Assembly (NCBI RefSeq): GCF_900188315.1
Contig: NZ_LT897781.1
Location: 3,348,001 to 3,412,000 of the forward strand
DNA from: Marinobacter sp. es.042
GTDB lineage: Bacteria > Pseudomonadota > Gammaproteobacteria > Pseudomonadales > Oleiphilaceae
DNA length: 64,000 nt
Reading direction: 5' to 3'
Below the pieces are notes generated by a model. It was not told the DNA's origin. It did not search any database and worked only from the letters and a program-made list of their open reading frames with translations. The position numbers and the translations under genes were made by a program. Below, piece after piece: positions 28,436-37,621 of this stretch (position 1 is its first letter; each line of letters starts with the position of its first letter).

Positions 28436-28998
28436 CAGCATCAAAACACTCTCCCCATAGCTTGCGCCACCAGTTCCTGGTGGCATCGCCCTATCTCGCT
28501 GATCCCCGTTTCCATGGCGGCGTGATCTACATTTGCGAGCATTCTGACGACGGTGCCCTGGGGTTAATGATCAATCAGCCGCTGGACATCCACCTTGGTG
28601 AAATCCTGGAACAACTGGACCTGCCAGGCGGCGAGCTGGATCTGCCGGTATTCAGCGGTGGTCCGGTGCAGCCGGAACGCGGCTTTGTGCTGCATCCCCC
28701 AGGCACCAGCTGGCAGAACACGGCGAAGGTCACCGACGATGTTTTGCTGACCACATCCCGCGATGTATTGGCAGGCATTGGTCGTGGCGAAGGTCCCGAC
28801 GAGTACCTGGTGGCATTGGGCTATTCCGGCTGGAGCGAAGGGCAGCTGGAAGAGGAACTGGGCAGTAACGCCTGGCTCACCTGTCCGGCCAACACCGACA
28901 TCCTGTTCCGTACTCCCTGGGAAGAGCGCTACAAGGCGGTGCTGCAGCTGATCGGAATTGATCTCAATCAGCTCAGCGAATCGGTCGGTCATGCCTGA
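28432..28998 (+). CDS. yqgE: YqgE/AlgH family protein
   Basis: This 188-residue UPF0301 protein has the family start LRHQFLVASPYLADPRFHGGVIYICEH and motifs GALGLMINQPLDI, FSGGPVQPERGFVLH and ALGYSGWSEGQLE. Its biochemical role is unknown; in Pseudomonas it was linked to alginate regulation. It overlaps tonB3 by 4 bp and ruvX by 8 bp, so the three are probably translated in a coupled way. Confidence 0.92.
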   Translation: MTASKHSPHSLRHQFLVASPYLADPRFHGGVIYICEHSDDGALGLMINQPLDIHLGEILEQLDLPGGELDLPVFSGGPVQPERGFVLHPPGTSWQNTAKVTDDVLLTTSRDVLAGIGRGEGPDEYLVALGYSGWSEGQLEEELGSNAWLTCPANTDILFRTPWEERYKAVLQLIGIDLNQLSESVGHA

Positions 28999-29413
28999 AC
29001 CGGCCAGCCGTCGCGTCATGGCGTTCGATTTTGGCACCCGCCGTATTGGCGTCGCGGTCGGTCAGGAGTTGCTTGGATCCGGCCAACCGGTGGCTCTGAT
29101 TCCTGCCCGAGACGGTATCCCCGATTGGCAACAGATTGAGTCCCTGCTCGAGGAGTGGCGTCCGGACCTGGTCGTGGTCGGTTTGCCCCTCAACATGGAC
29201 GACACCGAAAACGATATGTGTGCCCGGGCGCGCAAATTCGGCAAGCGCCTGCATGGGCGCTACCACGTGCCGGTCGAGATGGTGGACGAGCGGCTCACCA
29301 GCTTCGAGGCCAAGGGTGAAGTGATGGCCGCCGGAGGCAGTCGTGATTTTGGTCGCCACGGAGTGGATGACCGGGCCGCGGTGCTGATCCTGGAAACCTT
29401 TTTTCAACAGTGA
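28991..29413 (+). CDS. ruvX: Holliday junction resolvase-like protein YqgF/RuvX
   Basis: This 140-residue RNase H-fold protein has the catalytic Asp in MAFDFGTRRIGVAVG and further acidic motifs in DLVVVGLPLNMDDTE, VDERLTS and HGVDDRAAVLIL. YqgF proteins process pre-16S rRNA 5' ends and are related to RuvC. ATG at 28991 (MPEPASRR) overlaps the yqgE stop; the longer frame from 28958 is an extension into yqgE. Confidence 0.93.
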   Translation: MPEPASRRVMAFDFGTRRIGVAVGQELLGSGQPVALIPARDGIPDWQQIESLLEEWRPDLVVVGLPLNMDDTENDMCARARKFGKRLHGRYHVPVEMVDERLTSFEAKGEVMAAGGSRDFGRHGVDDRAAVLILETFFQQ

Positions 29414-29420
29414 GGACCGA

Positions 29421-29930
29421 ATGACGGCATTGCTTGATATTGATCAGTTGCTTGACCAGATGGAAACCGGGCTGCGTCAGGCGCTCCAGCAACGGGGCGT
29501 GCAATCCCCGGTCCTGATCGGTATACGGACCGGAGGAGTCTGGCTGGCCAACGTGCTGAGCAAACGCCTTGGCATCGAAGAGCCGTTGGGCGAACTGGAC
29601 ATCTCCTTCTACCGCGATGATTTCAGCCGCATCGGTCTGAATCCCCGGGTGAAACCCTCGAGTCTGCCCTTCGATACCGAAGGTCGTGACATCATCCTGA
29701 TTGACGATGTCATCATGAGCGGCCGGACGATCCGGGCGGCCATGAATGAGATCTTCGATTATGGCCGTCCAGCCAGTATCATACTGGCCACCCTGATTGA
29801 CCTCGGTGCCCGGGAATTGCCCATCCAGCCGGATGTGGCTGGCAAGACAATGGCGTTGGAAGCCCATCAACGCGTCAAACTGCGTGGCCCCGACCCGCTC
29901 CGTATCGAGCTTCAGGAAGCCGGACAATAA
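29421..29930 (+). CDS. pyrR: PyrR bifunctional pyr regulator / uracil phosphoribosyltransferase
   Basis: This 169-residue type I phosphoribosyltransferase fold protein has its PRPP loop in IILIDDVIMSGRTIRAAM (near residue 95) and IRTGGVWLANVLSKRL near 35. In many bacteria PyrR regulates pyr genes and has a uracil phosphoribosyltransferase activity. No pyr anticonvergence or attenuator hairpin is evident in the 27-bp gap to pyrB, so control at the RNA level here is not supported by what I see. Confidence 0.93.
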   Translation: MTALLDIDQLLDQMETGLRQALQQRGVQSPVLIGIRTGGVWLANVLSKRLGIEEPLGELDISFYRDDFSRIGLNPRVKPSSLPFDTEGRDIILIDDVIMSGRTIRAAMNEIFDYGRPASIILATLIDLGARELPIQPDVAGKTMALEAHQRVKLRGPDPLRIELQEAGQ

Positions 29931-29957
29931 ACCTCCGAATCGGATAACAGGCGACCC

Positions 29958-30971
29958 ATGACCGCGAACGACTCTTCCCCGCACCACTTGCAGCTGACCC
30001 GGGATGGTCAGTTGCGGCATTTCCTCACTCTCGACGGTCTGGATCGGGCGCTGCTGACCGACATCCTGGACACTGCGGACTCCTTTATCGAGGTCGGTGA
30101 GCGAACCATCAAGAAAGTGCCACTGCTTCGCGGGCGAACCGTGGTAAACCTGTTTTTCGAGTCCAGCACCCGAACCCGCAGTACCTTTGAGCTGGCGGCC
30201 AAGCGCCTCTCTGCGGATGTGCTCAACCTGGATATCAGCACCTCGGCCACCTCCAAGGGCGAATCCCTGTCTGACACGCTGCTGAACCTGGAAGCCATGG
30301 CCAGCGACATGTTTGTGGTCCGGCACTCCCAGAGTGGTGCGCCGCATTTTATCGCCGAGAGCGTGACGCCTGGCGTCGCCATCATCAACGCCGGTGATGG
30401 TCGCCACGCTCACCCGACGCAGGCCATGCTGGATATGCTGACGATTCGCCAGCACAAGGGGCGTTTCGAGGGCCTCAAAGTCGCTATCGTTGGCGACGTG
30501 CTGCACTCCCGAGTGGCCCGCTCCCAGATCCGGGCTCTCAACGAGCTGGGTGCCGAGGAAGTTCGCGTCATTGCCCCGGGAACCCTGCTTCCCAAAGACG
30601 TGGAAAGCCTCGGCTGCACGGTGGAATACGACATGACCCGCGGGATGAAGGATCTGGATGTGGTCATTATGCTGCGACTGCAGAAAGAGCGGATGGAAGG
30701 CGCATTGCTGCCCAGCGAGCGCGAGTTCTACCGGCTCTACGGCCTGAACCAGCAAAAACTGGCGTTGGCCCATCCGGAATGCATCGTTATGCACCCGGGG
30801 CCGATCAATCGGGGCGTTGAAATCGAATCGGCGGTTGCCGACGGACCACAGTCGGTCATTCTGAACCAGGTGACCAACGGCATCGCCATCCGGATGGCGG
30901 TCATGTCCATGGCCATGGGTGGCCAGGTTTCAGAACGGCAGCAGAAATTGAGTGAGAGGGGCCAGGCATGA
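29958..30971 (+). CDS. pyrB: Aspartate carbamoyltransferase catalytic chain
   Basis: This 337-residue enzyme condenses carbamoyl phosphate and aspartate in pyrimidine synthesis. The carbamoyl phosphate loop [18 protein letters not shown] lies near residue 70, [12 protein letters not shown] near 155, and [12 protein letters not shown] near 277. The N-terminal extension before [11 protein letters not shown] is like that of Pseudomonas enzymes, which hold the active site through the PyrC'-bound complex. The stop overlaps pyrC' as ATGA. Confidence 0.96.
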   Translation: MTANDSSPHHLQLTRDGQLRHFLTLDGLDRALLTDILDTADSFIEVGERTIKKVPLLRGRTVVNLFFESSTRTRSTFELAAKRLSADVLNLDISTSATSKGESLSDTLLNLEAMASDMFVVRHSQSGAPHFIAESVTPGVAIINAGDGRHAHPTQAMLDMLTIRQHKGRFEGLKVAIVGDVLHSRVARSQIRALNELGAEEVRVIAPGTLLPKDVESLGCTVEYDMTRGMKDLDVVIMLRLQKERMEGALLPSEREFYRLYGLNQQKLALAHPECIVMHPGPINRGVEIESAVADGPQSVILNQVTNGIAIRMAVMSMAMGGQVSERQQKLSERGQA

Positions 30972-32272
30972 GCAGTGTCAACACATCCGGAACCAGCCTG
31001 AAGATTACCGGAGGCCGACTGTTCGATGGTCAGGGCCCGGAGCAGCAGAATACCGCGCTGCTGATCCGGGATGGCCGTATTGCCGCGATGGGCGAAGCTG
31101 CCGCCCGGGCACAGGCCGACGAGACAATCAGCGCCGAGAACGCTGTCATAACGCCGGGGTTTGTCGATCTTTGCTGTAACCTCCGTGAGCCGGGCAATGG
31201 CCAGAAAGGCAATATTGCCTCGGAAACTCTCGCAGCGGCTCATGGCGGTTTCACGACGGTCTGCGCTTCGCCGGAAACCTCGCCAGTGAATGATTCCAGT
31301 GCCGTCACCCATCTGATCCGGGACGGCGCCGCCAGCCGGTCGCCGATCCGGGTGTTGCCCATTGGTGCCATCACCCGGGGTCTGGAGGGTGATTTGCTCA
31401 GCGACATGGCGGGCCTGGCCTCAGCGGGTTGTGTCGCTGTGGGTAATGGCTCCCGGGGCGTGCGCAACGCCCGTATCTTGCGCCGCTGCATGGCCTACGC
31501 CCAGACCTTTGGTTTGACGGTGATGTTCAGTCCCGAGAACCAGGCCCTGGCAGCCGACGGCTACGCCCACGACGGCCTGGTAACATCTCGCTTGGGCCTG
31601 CTCGGTATTCCGGAAGTGGCGGAAACCGCCGCGGTGATGGAAATGCTGTTGCTGGCGGAGGAGACCGGGGTACGGTTGCATCTGAGCCAGCTCTCCTGTG
31701 GTCGCAGTGTTGAAATGCTGGCTGAAGCCCGCCGCCGCGGCATTGCGGTAACCGCCGATGTGGCTATGCACCAGCTTGTGTTCACCGAGGAGGCCCTGGC
31801 CGGTTTCGACAGCCGCTTCCATGTTCGGCCTCCTCTGCGCGGCGAGGGCGATCGGAAGGCGTTGATAGCCGGTGTTCGGGACGGTGTGATTGATGCCATT
31901 GTCAGTCAGCATCAACCTCACGATACCGCCGCCAAGCAGGCGCCCATGGCAGCCACCGAGCCGGGACTGTCGAGCATTGAGAGTGTGCTGTCGCTGGGGC
32001 TGGAACTGGTGGAGATGAATGAGCTGGCACTGCCTGATCTGATTCGCGCGCTGACCAACGGTCCGGCTTCCGCGCTGGGCAGAACAGCCCGCCTTGCCGA
32101 GGGCGAAATCGCTGATGTCTGTGTGTTTGATCCTGATGCCTTCTGGACACCGAACTCGAAAACACTGGTTTCAGCCGGTCGCCATGCGCCGGTGACCGAT
32201 CGCGAACTGCCGGGTGTCGTCCGGCTTACTCTCAGTGAGGGTCGAAAGGCCTGGCCAAAGCCGGCAATCTGA
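30968..32272 (+). CDS. pyrC': Dihydroorotase-like PyrC' (non-catalytic homologue)
   Basis: This 434-residue amidohydrolase-fold protein belongs to the class I dihydroorotase family. The first metal motif, normally DxHxH before REPG, reads [10 protein letters not shown], so both His ligands are missing. The later metal His/Asp motifs are also altered ([13 protein letters not shown] remains recognisable). In Pseudomonas such inactive PyrC' subunits assemble with PyrB as a structural partner; the 4-bp overlap with pyrB fits that role. A true dihydroorotase must be encoded elsewhere. Confidence 0.92.
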   Translation: MSSVNTSGTSLKITGGRLFDGQGPEQQNTALLIRDGRIAAMGEAAARAQADETISAENAVITPGFVDLCCNLREPGNGQKGNIASETLAAAHGGFTTVCASPETSPVNDSSAVTHLIRDGAASRSPIRVLPIGAITRGLEGDLLSDMAGLASAGCVAVGNGSRGVRNARILRRCMAYAQTFGLTVMFSPENQALAADGYAHDGLVTSRLGLLGIPEVAETAAVMEMLLLAEETGVRLHLSQLSCGRSVEMLAEARRRGIAVTADVAMHQLVFTEEALAGFDSRFHVRPPLRGEGDRKALIAGVRDGVIDAIVSQHQPHDTAAKQAPMAATEPGLSSIESVLSLGLELVEMNELALPDLIRALTNGPASALGRTARLAEGEIADVCVFDPDAFWTPNSKTLVSAGRHAPVTDRELPGVVRLTLSEGRKAWPKPAI

Positions 32273-32484
32273 ATCCGGCTCAGGCGACAAAGTGCGGCAG
32301 GGGTTGCGGAACCTCTGTCGACACCATCACAGAATCCCCCCTTTTTGCTGAAAAACCCTTGATGGCAGGCACCTGTGCCAACGTATTCTTGTAGCCGTCG
32401 CCCTATGGTCGACCAAGGAAAGCGTGGCCTGACCGGCTCATTTTCACAGACCGGCGCCCGACAATAATAACCAGGAGTCATCCC

Positions 32485-33522
32485 GTGAAATCAGCAAACC
32501 TCCCCCAGCGGGTAGCTTTGGCAGCTGCCCTCTGTGCCAGTCTGGTATTCCCCTCGATGGGGCAGGCACAGGCGCAGAACGAGCCTCTGGAACGCAGCTT
32601 TTGCGTTTTTGACCCGGTTGGTGCCAATGGTCCCCTGTTTGCCATCACCAAAACCTTCCAGCCGGTTGCGCTGAAAAACGGCATCAAGCTTGACCTTCGC
32701 GCCTACACCGATGAGAAGGTGGCCGCCGAGGATTTCAAGGCGGGCCAGTGCGACGCCGTGCTGCTCACCGGCACCCGGGCCCGGGAATTCAACAAGTTCA
32801 CGGGCAGCCTTGAAGCCATGGGCGCAGTGCCCGGCGAAGAGGAAATGCGGCTGTTGTACAACACCCTCAGCCAGCCAAAAGCCCGGCCTTTCCTGATTGA
32901 TGGTCCCTACGAGGTTGCCGGTGTATTCCCCGGGGGCGCCATTTACCTACACACCCGGGACCGCAACATCGATTCTGTTGAGAAACTGCAGGGCAAACGG
33001 ATTGCAACCCTCGATTACGATCAGGCGTCCGTGCGGATGGTTCGCCATGTGGGGGCATCTGTGGTGGGGTCCAATTCCGCCAACTTTGCCGGCAAGTTCA
33101 ACAACGGTAGCGTGGACCTGGCCTATGCTCCGGCCGTCGCCTACACACCACTGGAACTTTACAAGGGCGTTCAGCCCAACGGTGCGGTGGTCAAATATGC
33201 CCTCGGGTATATGAATTTCCAGGTAATCATTCACCGTGACCGGTTCCCGGATTCCGCCGGCCAGATGGTGCGTGACCAGGCCATCAAACGCATAGACGAG
33301 GCCTACGAGATTATTGCCCAGGCAGAGGCTGAAATTCCGGAAGACGTCTGGATGCAGCTGCCCCAGGAAGACACCGCTGAATACGACAAGATGCTGCGCA
33401 AGGTGCGTCTCTCGTTGCTGGAGGACGGTGTATACGATGAGCGGGCTATCAAGTTGATGAAAGCGATTCGCTGCCGGGTAGATGCCACTCGCTCCGAGTG
33501 TGCTTCCGTCGCCGGAACCTGA
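32485..33522 (+). CDS. Periplasmic solute-binding protein of AdeT1/2-like family
   Basis: This 345-residue secreted protein has a signal peptide in residues 1-30 (ALAAALCASLVFPSMGQAQAQ). The body reads like a TRAP/periplasmic binding protein: FCVFDPVGANGPLFAITKTF, DFKAGQCDAVLLTGTRAREF, LQGKRIATLDYDQASVRMV and SVDLAYAPAVAY. I place it in the family often annotated AdeT1/AdeT2, which has been miscalled an RND pump but looks like a binding protein. GTG at 32485 has CAGGAG nine bases upstream. The TatT-like lipoprotein and permease genes downstream suggest one uptake system; the ligand is unknown. Confidence 0.8.
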   Translation: MKSANLPQRVALAAALCASLVFPSMGQAQAQNEPLERSFCVFDPVGANGPLFAITKTFQPVALKNGIKLDLRAYTDEKVAAEDFKAGQCDAVLLTGTRAREFNKFTGSLEAMGAVPGEEEMRLLYNTLSQPKARPFLIDGPYEVAGVFPGGAIYLHTRDRNIDSVEKLQGKRIATLDYDQASVRMVRHVGASVVGSNSANFAGKFNNGSVDLAYAPAVAYTPLELYKGVQPNGAVVKYALGYMNFQVIIHRDRFPDSAGQMVRDQAIKRIDEAYEIIAQAEAEIPEDVWMQLPQEDTAEYDKMLRKVRLSLLEDGVYDERAIKLMKAIRCRVDATRSECASVAGT

Positions 33523-33535
33523 TACAGGGGTAGAG

Positions 33536-33557
33536 CAGGCCCGCAGCTACGGGCCTG
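33536..33557. terminator. Hairpin between convergent genes
   Basis: A perfect inverted repeat, CAGGCCCG, loop CAGCTA, CGGGCCTG, lies between the 3' ends of the binding-protein gene and the HU gene. Neither strand has a good T-run, so it is a possible weak bidirectional terminator or mRNA end-stabiliser. Confidence 0.45.
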
Positions 33558-33564
33558 TGCCTGA

Positions 33565-33837
33565 CTAGCGGATTTCGTCTTTGAGAGCCTTGCCGGCTTT
33601 GAAGCCTACGGTTTTGCTGGCAGGGATGCGAATGGTCTCGCCGGTTTGCGGGTTTCGTCCATCACGCGCTTCGCGGCTGCGGATGTTGAAAGTGCCAAAG
33701 CCGATCAGGGTGACATCCTCGCCACGGGAGGCGGCGGCCGATACCTGGTCGGTAAATGCGGTAATCACTTCGCTGGCCTTTTCCCGGGTCAGCCCGGTGC
33801 GGTCGGCAATGGCCGCGGCGAGTTCAGGTTTGCGCAT
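33565..33837 (-). CDS. HU-family DNA-binding protein
   Basis: This 90-residue HU/IHF-family protein begins MRKPELAAAIADRTGLTREKA and has GFGTFNIRSREARDGRNPQTG over the DNA-contacting arm, then IPASKTVGFKAGKALKD. It bends and packs DNA. ATG at 33837 has AAAGGAG eight bases upstream. It is transcribed against its neighbours, inside an otherwise rightward TRAP-like gene group. Whether it is the major HU-beta or a paralogue cannot be told from here. Confidence 0.93.
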   Translation of the reverse strand: MRKPELAAAIADRTGLTREKASEVITAFTDQVSAAASRGEDVTLIGFGTFNIRSREARDGRNPQTGETIRIPASKTVGFKAGKALKDEIR

Positions 33838-34031
33838 CGGATACTCCTTTTATTGTATTTCTGCGGGTTCGGTCTGTACTGGCCGGAATCACAACGACTC
33901 TCGGTTGCTCCAATCTATAGTGGCTCGCGGCCCATTGTGCAAACCAAGGGGGGGCATAGGTGTGTGTAAATTGGCGTCATTTGCGGCATCGGTCGCATAA
34001 AAACGGGGCCCCCTGCGCCATAATGCGTGCC

Positions 34032-34050
34032 TTGTTACAGACTGTAACAA
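34032..34050. promoter_or_regulatory. 19-bp perfect palindrome, probable operator
   Basis: TTGTTACAGACTGTAACAA is a perfect 9+1+9 dyad lying 81 bp before the TatT-like lipoprotein gene, in the 294-bp gap between the divergent HU and lipoprotein genes. Its length and symmetry fit a site for a dimeric repressor. I do not recognise the cognate regulator, and no regulator gene is adjacent. Confidence 0.6.
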
Positions 34051-34131
34051 ACCGGTTTCTCCGCCAGAGTCCGGGCTGTGCGATTGCAGCAGGGCTGCAT
34101 CGGAACAAAAAACGCAAAAGGTGAAGAAGGT

Positions 34132-35196
34132 ATGACCCATTTCCGGAATCCCTCCCGCAAGTCGCCATTTTCCGCGCGTCGAGTACGTAACCTTGTGGCG
34201 GCTTTCACGGCCAGTTTGGTCCTTGGCGGCTGCAGCGCGGTGAATCACGTGATGTACAAGACCACCGGAGATGTGATGCAGGGCTTCTCAAGGGATCACA
34301 CGGTGCCTTTTCTGATGGAGAGCAACGATCTGGCCATGGGGTGCGCCATGAGCGAGGCGACTGCGCCACTGCTGATGTCCTTCGGCCGCGTTACCAATGA
34401 GCCGGACCAGTTGGCGGTGATGCTCTACCTCAGTGCCGGCGGCTGCGCCGAAGAAGAGGCGAGGGAGCACGAGCTGGCCGCACTTGCCGCCCTGAATGCC
34501 ATGAACGGCAATGCGGCCGAGGATGCCATGATCCGGCAGAAGCGCGCACATAGCGTTGCTGCCCGGCGCTATTACAAGGCCTGGCAGCACCACAATGCCC
34601 ATTACGGCAATCCTGCCGATGGCGAATGCCCGGATTTTGATGACGACATGGACGAGTTCATCTATATGGCGGGTCTTCTTTCCGGCCTCCAGGCGCTTAA
34701 TGCCCAGATTCAGTCCACCTCGTCCATTGGCGTACCGGCGAACGTTGGCTCCATTGCCGCCCGGGCCACGAGCTGCCTCGATAATGAAAAATGGTGGGGT
34801 GCGCCCATGGCATTGCGGGCAACGGTGTGGGCGATGATTCCGGGTGCCCAGCCCGAGGGTGAGAACGCGTTTGAACGGCTGGCCATCGCCGACGATCAGG
34901 GCGAGGTTGCGGGGGTGCGTTTGCCCCACGTGTTCCACGCTATCGCGGCCCTGAACAAGGGAGACGAAGCCATGGTTCGTTCGGTGATCCGGGATCATGC
35001 CGAATCGATCGAGACTACGCCGGCCAATGAGCAGTGGCGGTTCGTGGACGCCATGGCCACCGATATGATCGTCGCGGTTTCTGACCGTCTCTGGGTTGAG
35101 AATACTGGGCACCGTACACCCGTGGGGCAGCTGGGCAGCTTCTGGGATGACCAGGCGGAAGCCGTTGAAACCATGGATCTGGACGATCTGCTCTAA
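34132..35196 (+). CDS. TRAP-associated TatT-like lipoprotein
   Basis: This 354-residue lipoprotein has an N-terminal Arg-rich stretch, a hydrophobic segment and the lipobox LVLGGC (Cys near residue 35). The mature part is Ala-rich and helical, like the TPR-type TatT (T component) proteins of TRAP transporters (VPFLMESNDLAMGCAMSEATAP). Such proteins are thought to receive or hand over ligand to the binding protein. ATG at 34132 has GAAGAAGG upstream; the frame is open further up but without a good site. It is followed by the permease after 26 bp. Confidence 0.75.
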   Translation: MTHFRNPSRKSPFSARRVRNLVAAFTASLVLGGCSAVNHVMYKTTGDVMQGFSRDHTVPFLMESNDLAMGCAMSEATAPLLMSFGRVTNEPDQLAVMLYLSAGGCAEEEAREHELAALAALNAMNGNAAEDAMIRQKRAHSVAARRYYKAWQHHNAHYGNPADGECPDFDDDMDEFIYMAGLLSGLQALNAQIQSTSSIGVPANVGSIAARATSCLDNEKWWGAPMALRATVWAMIPGAQPEGENAFERLAIADDQGEVAGVRLPHVFHAIAALNKGDEAMVRSVIRDHAESIETTPANEQWRFVDAMATDMIVAVSDRLWVENTGHRTPVGQLGSFWDDQAEAVETMDLDDLL

Positions 35197-35222
35197 CCAC
35201 TTCCTACCCAGAGTAATCAGTT

Positions 35223-37286
35223 ATGTCGAAGGGCGGTTTTCATCGTAGCGGGCTGGAGTGGTTTTCATCGCTGCCCGCCTGTCTGTTATTGCTGGCGGTG
35301 GTCATTTTCTCCACGAGCAGCGACATCCACAATCAGATGCTTCGGGGCGGTGAACAGCTCTGGAGTGGCTATTACAAGTTGCGGATGGATCCGGTTCAGC
35401 CCACCTGTGACCCGAACCGGGATATCGACGCGGCGGTTGCTGAAGAAATGGCGGCGGATGCCGAGACGGATGACCCGATGGCCGCGTTGCTGGGGGCCGA
35501 GGAAAAAGACCCGGCTGACGTCCGGCTTGCCATCGAACGAGCGGTTGCTGACTGCCGCGAGGCCCACCAGAATTTCGAGAATCTCAGTGACCAACTGACA
35601 CCAGGGGTGAAAGCCTACCGGGACATCGAGCTGTTTATTGCTGACCTGATCGCCTTTGGCCTGGAGTCACAGCGTTTCATTCTCGTGATCCTTGTCATGC
35701 TGTGTGCGGTTACCGCGACCCTCACTCGTCATCATATCGCCATGCGTGCGATGGAAACGCGGCTGGATTACACCGTCTCCCATACTCTTCAAACCATTGC
35801 CAATGCCATGCTGCTGGGCTCGAGCGCAATCTTTCGCCAGTCCAGCCTGGGTTCAGACACGGCGGTCTCGTCCGAAGAGTTGTTGCTGCACAATTTCTGG
35901 ATTATCGGCTTCGCCTGCCTCACGCTGGCCAGCCTCTACCGGCTGTTCCGGGTGCCTGATGATCTTGAGGAGGGCGGCAGCCTGAACAAGGCCTTCCTGG
36001 CCGTTCCGCTCTATACCGTGATGTGTCTGATCTCCGGCACCTATTTTGCCCTGATCGGACACGCGTCGGGGATTGGTATCTATCTCGGCAAGATGATGGA
36101 GCTGTCCGACATGTTCCTGAACGTCGGTCTGTATGTGTGGGTGGGCATGATGCTCAAGCAGACCCGCCTGGCCACCCTGGTGTTCAATGTCTTCCGGCCC
36201 TGGCGCATGCCGCCGGAAATGCTGGCGGTTGTAGCGGTTCTGGTGGCTGCCGTGCCCACGGCCTACACCGGTGCCTCGGGCATCTTCGTCATCGCGGCCG
36301 GTGCCGTCATCTACAGTGAGCTGCGTGCCGCCGGTGCCCGGCGGCATCTGGCCCTGGCGGCGACCGCCATGTCCGGTTCCCTGGGTGTGGTTTTGCGTCC
36401 CTGTCTGCTCGTGGTTGTGATTGCTTACCTGAACCGGGAAGTTACCACTGATGAGCTGTTTGGCTGGGGCATCTGGGTGTTCGTGCTGACCGCCACCATG
36501 TTCGCGATTGTGGCCCTCAGTGTGAACCGACAGAGTGAATTCAACCTGGCGCCCTCTGCTGAAGCCTTCCCGGCCATGACGCAGGCGCTCAAACCCCTGA
36601 TTCCCTACGTTCTGGTCATCGCTGCCGTGGTCCTGTTCTACCGTCTGGCGCTGGACGTGAGCATGGATGAATTCTCGGCGCCAAGGCTGCTGCCGGTGAT
36701 CATGCTGGCAATCCTTGTGTACGAGCATGTCAGCCTGAAAAACCGGTCAGGAAAAGCCTCGGGAGAGATCAACCATCAGGGCCTGGAGCGAAGTCTCCGC
36801 GGCGCCACAAACGATACGACGGCGGAAATTGGCGCGCTGCTGCTGTTGCTGGGGCTGTCGGTCAGCATCGGTGGTGTGATCGAGCGGGCCCACCTGATGG
36901 AGGCTTTCCCGCAGTCGTTCGACAGTGCCTGGTCGGCCATGCTGCTGATGGTGGTGATCCTGGTGATCCTGGGCATGATCATGGACGCATTCGGTGCCGT
37001 GATCCTGGTGACCGCCACGGTTGCCACGATTGCCTATTCCAGCGGGATTCATCCTATCCATTTCTGGATGGTGACCCTGGTGGCATTTGAACTTGGCTAC
37101 CTGAGCCCGCCGGTAGCACTGAACCATCTGCTGACCCGGCAGGTGGTTGGTGAGGCGGAAGTGCTGGCAGCCCAGCAGGAGGGAGGTACTTTTTACCAGC
37201 GCCATGAACGCATCATCATGCCGTTGATCGCCATGGGCATTTCGCTGGTGCTGGTGGCCTTTGTGCCGCTTATATTCTACGCCTGA
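35223..37286 (+). CDS. TRAP-like large permease with extra N-terminal domain
   Basis: This 687-residue polytopic membrane protein has an N-terminal helix (about 10-30) followed by a soluble, acidic, probably periplasmic region (about 40-135, many Asp/Glu and two Cys). Some 14 further hydrophobic helices follow, resembling a DctQ-DctM fusion. DctM-like parts include AVPTAYTGASGIFVIAAGAVIY and LGMIMDAFGAVILVTATVATI. It probably uses an ion gradient to import the ligand delivered by the binding protein at 32.5 kb. The substrate is unknown. A hairpin at 37293 may end the transcript. Confidence 0.8.
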   Translation: MSKGGFHRSGLEWFSSLPACLLLLAVVIFSTSSDIHNQMLRGGEQLWSGYYKLRMDPVQPTCDPNRDIDAAVAEEMAADAETDDPMAALLGAEEKDPADVRLAIERAVADCREAHQNFENLSDQLTPGVKAYRDIELFIADLIAFGLESQRFILVILVMLCAVTATLTRHHIAMRAMETRLDYTVSHTLQTIANAMLLGSSAIFRQSSLGSDTAVSSEELLLHNFWIIGFACLTLASLYRLFRVPDDLEEGGSLNKAFLAVPLYTVMCLISGTYFALIGHASGIGIYLGKMMELSDMFLNVGLYVWVGMMLKQTRLATLVFNVFRPWRMPPEMLAVVAVLVAAVPTAYTGASGIFVIAAGAVIYSELRAAGARRHLALAATAMSGSLGVVLRPCLLVVVIAYLNREVTTDELFGWGIWVFVLTATMFAIVALSVNRQSEFNLAPSAEAFPAMTQALKPLIPYVLVIAAVVLFYRLALDVSMDEFSAPRLLPVIMLAILVYEHVSLKNRSGKASGEINHQGLERSLRGATNDTTAEIGALLLLLGLSVSIGGVIERAHLMEAFPQSFDSAWSAMLLMVVILVILGMIMDAFGAVILVTATVATIAYSSGIHPIHFWMVTLVAFELGYLSPPVALNHLLTRQVVGEAEVLAAQQEGGTFYQRHERIIMPLIAMGISLVLVAFVPLIFYA

Positions 37287-37292
37287 TTACAG

Positions 37293-37326
37293 GATGTGGG
37301 GCGACCGCTAGCGGTTGCCCCACATC
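37293..37326. terminator. Long hairpin at convergent gene ends
   Basis: A 16-bp-arm inverted repeat has outer arms GATGTGGGGC and GCCCCACATC, and inner GACCGC and GCGGTT about a 2-nt centre. It starts 6 bp after the permease stop. Its right arm also encodes the last residues and stop of the leftward small gene. There is no T-run on the plus side. Confidence 0.5.
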
Positions 37327-37586
37327 TTCGACACCGCAGCATCTGAGCCCAACGTCCCGACAACCAACGACACGCCACCAATACCGAAGAAAACAAGCAC
37401 GGGAATCAAGGCGCCTGCCTTACCGGTGTAAACGAGCATAGCCGTTGACACCGTCGCCAGAACGAGGAACAGGACGCCCACCACATTCAGCACGGTGCGG
37501 TGCGAATCTTTGTAGCTGGGCCCAACCTTTCCGGATTCCAGTGGTTTGAGAATAAACGAAAAGAGCTGGCGTAGACGCTGTTTCAT
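37308..37586 (-). CDS. Small two-helix membrane protein
   Basis: This 92-residue protein of unknown function begins MKQRLRQLFSFILKPLESGKVGPSYKDSHRTVL, followed by two hydrophobic helices (about residues 36-56 and 60-80) and a short tail. ATG at 37586 has AGGAAA upstream; the frame extends to 37619 but that part lacks a site. The 3' end lies inside the hairpin shared with the permease. It is separated from pckA upstream by that gene's terminator. Confidence 0.65.
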   Translation of the reverse strand: MKQRLRQLFSFILKPLESGKVGPSYKDSHRTVLNVVGVLFLVLATVSTAMLVYTGKAGALIPVLVFFGIGGVSLVVGTLGSDAAVSKMWGNR

Positions 37587-37621
37587 GAAGCCGTTTCCTA
37601 GAGTGTGTTGGGCTATCATAC

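Noticed and set aside
29295..30794. 499-codon minus-strand open frame
   Set aside because: Antisense to pyrR and pyrB, which are unambiguous.
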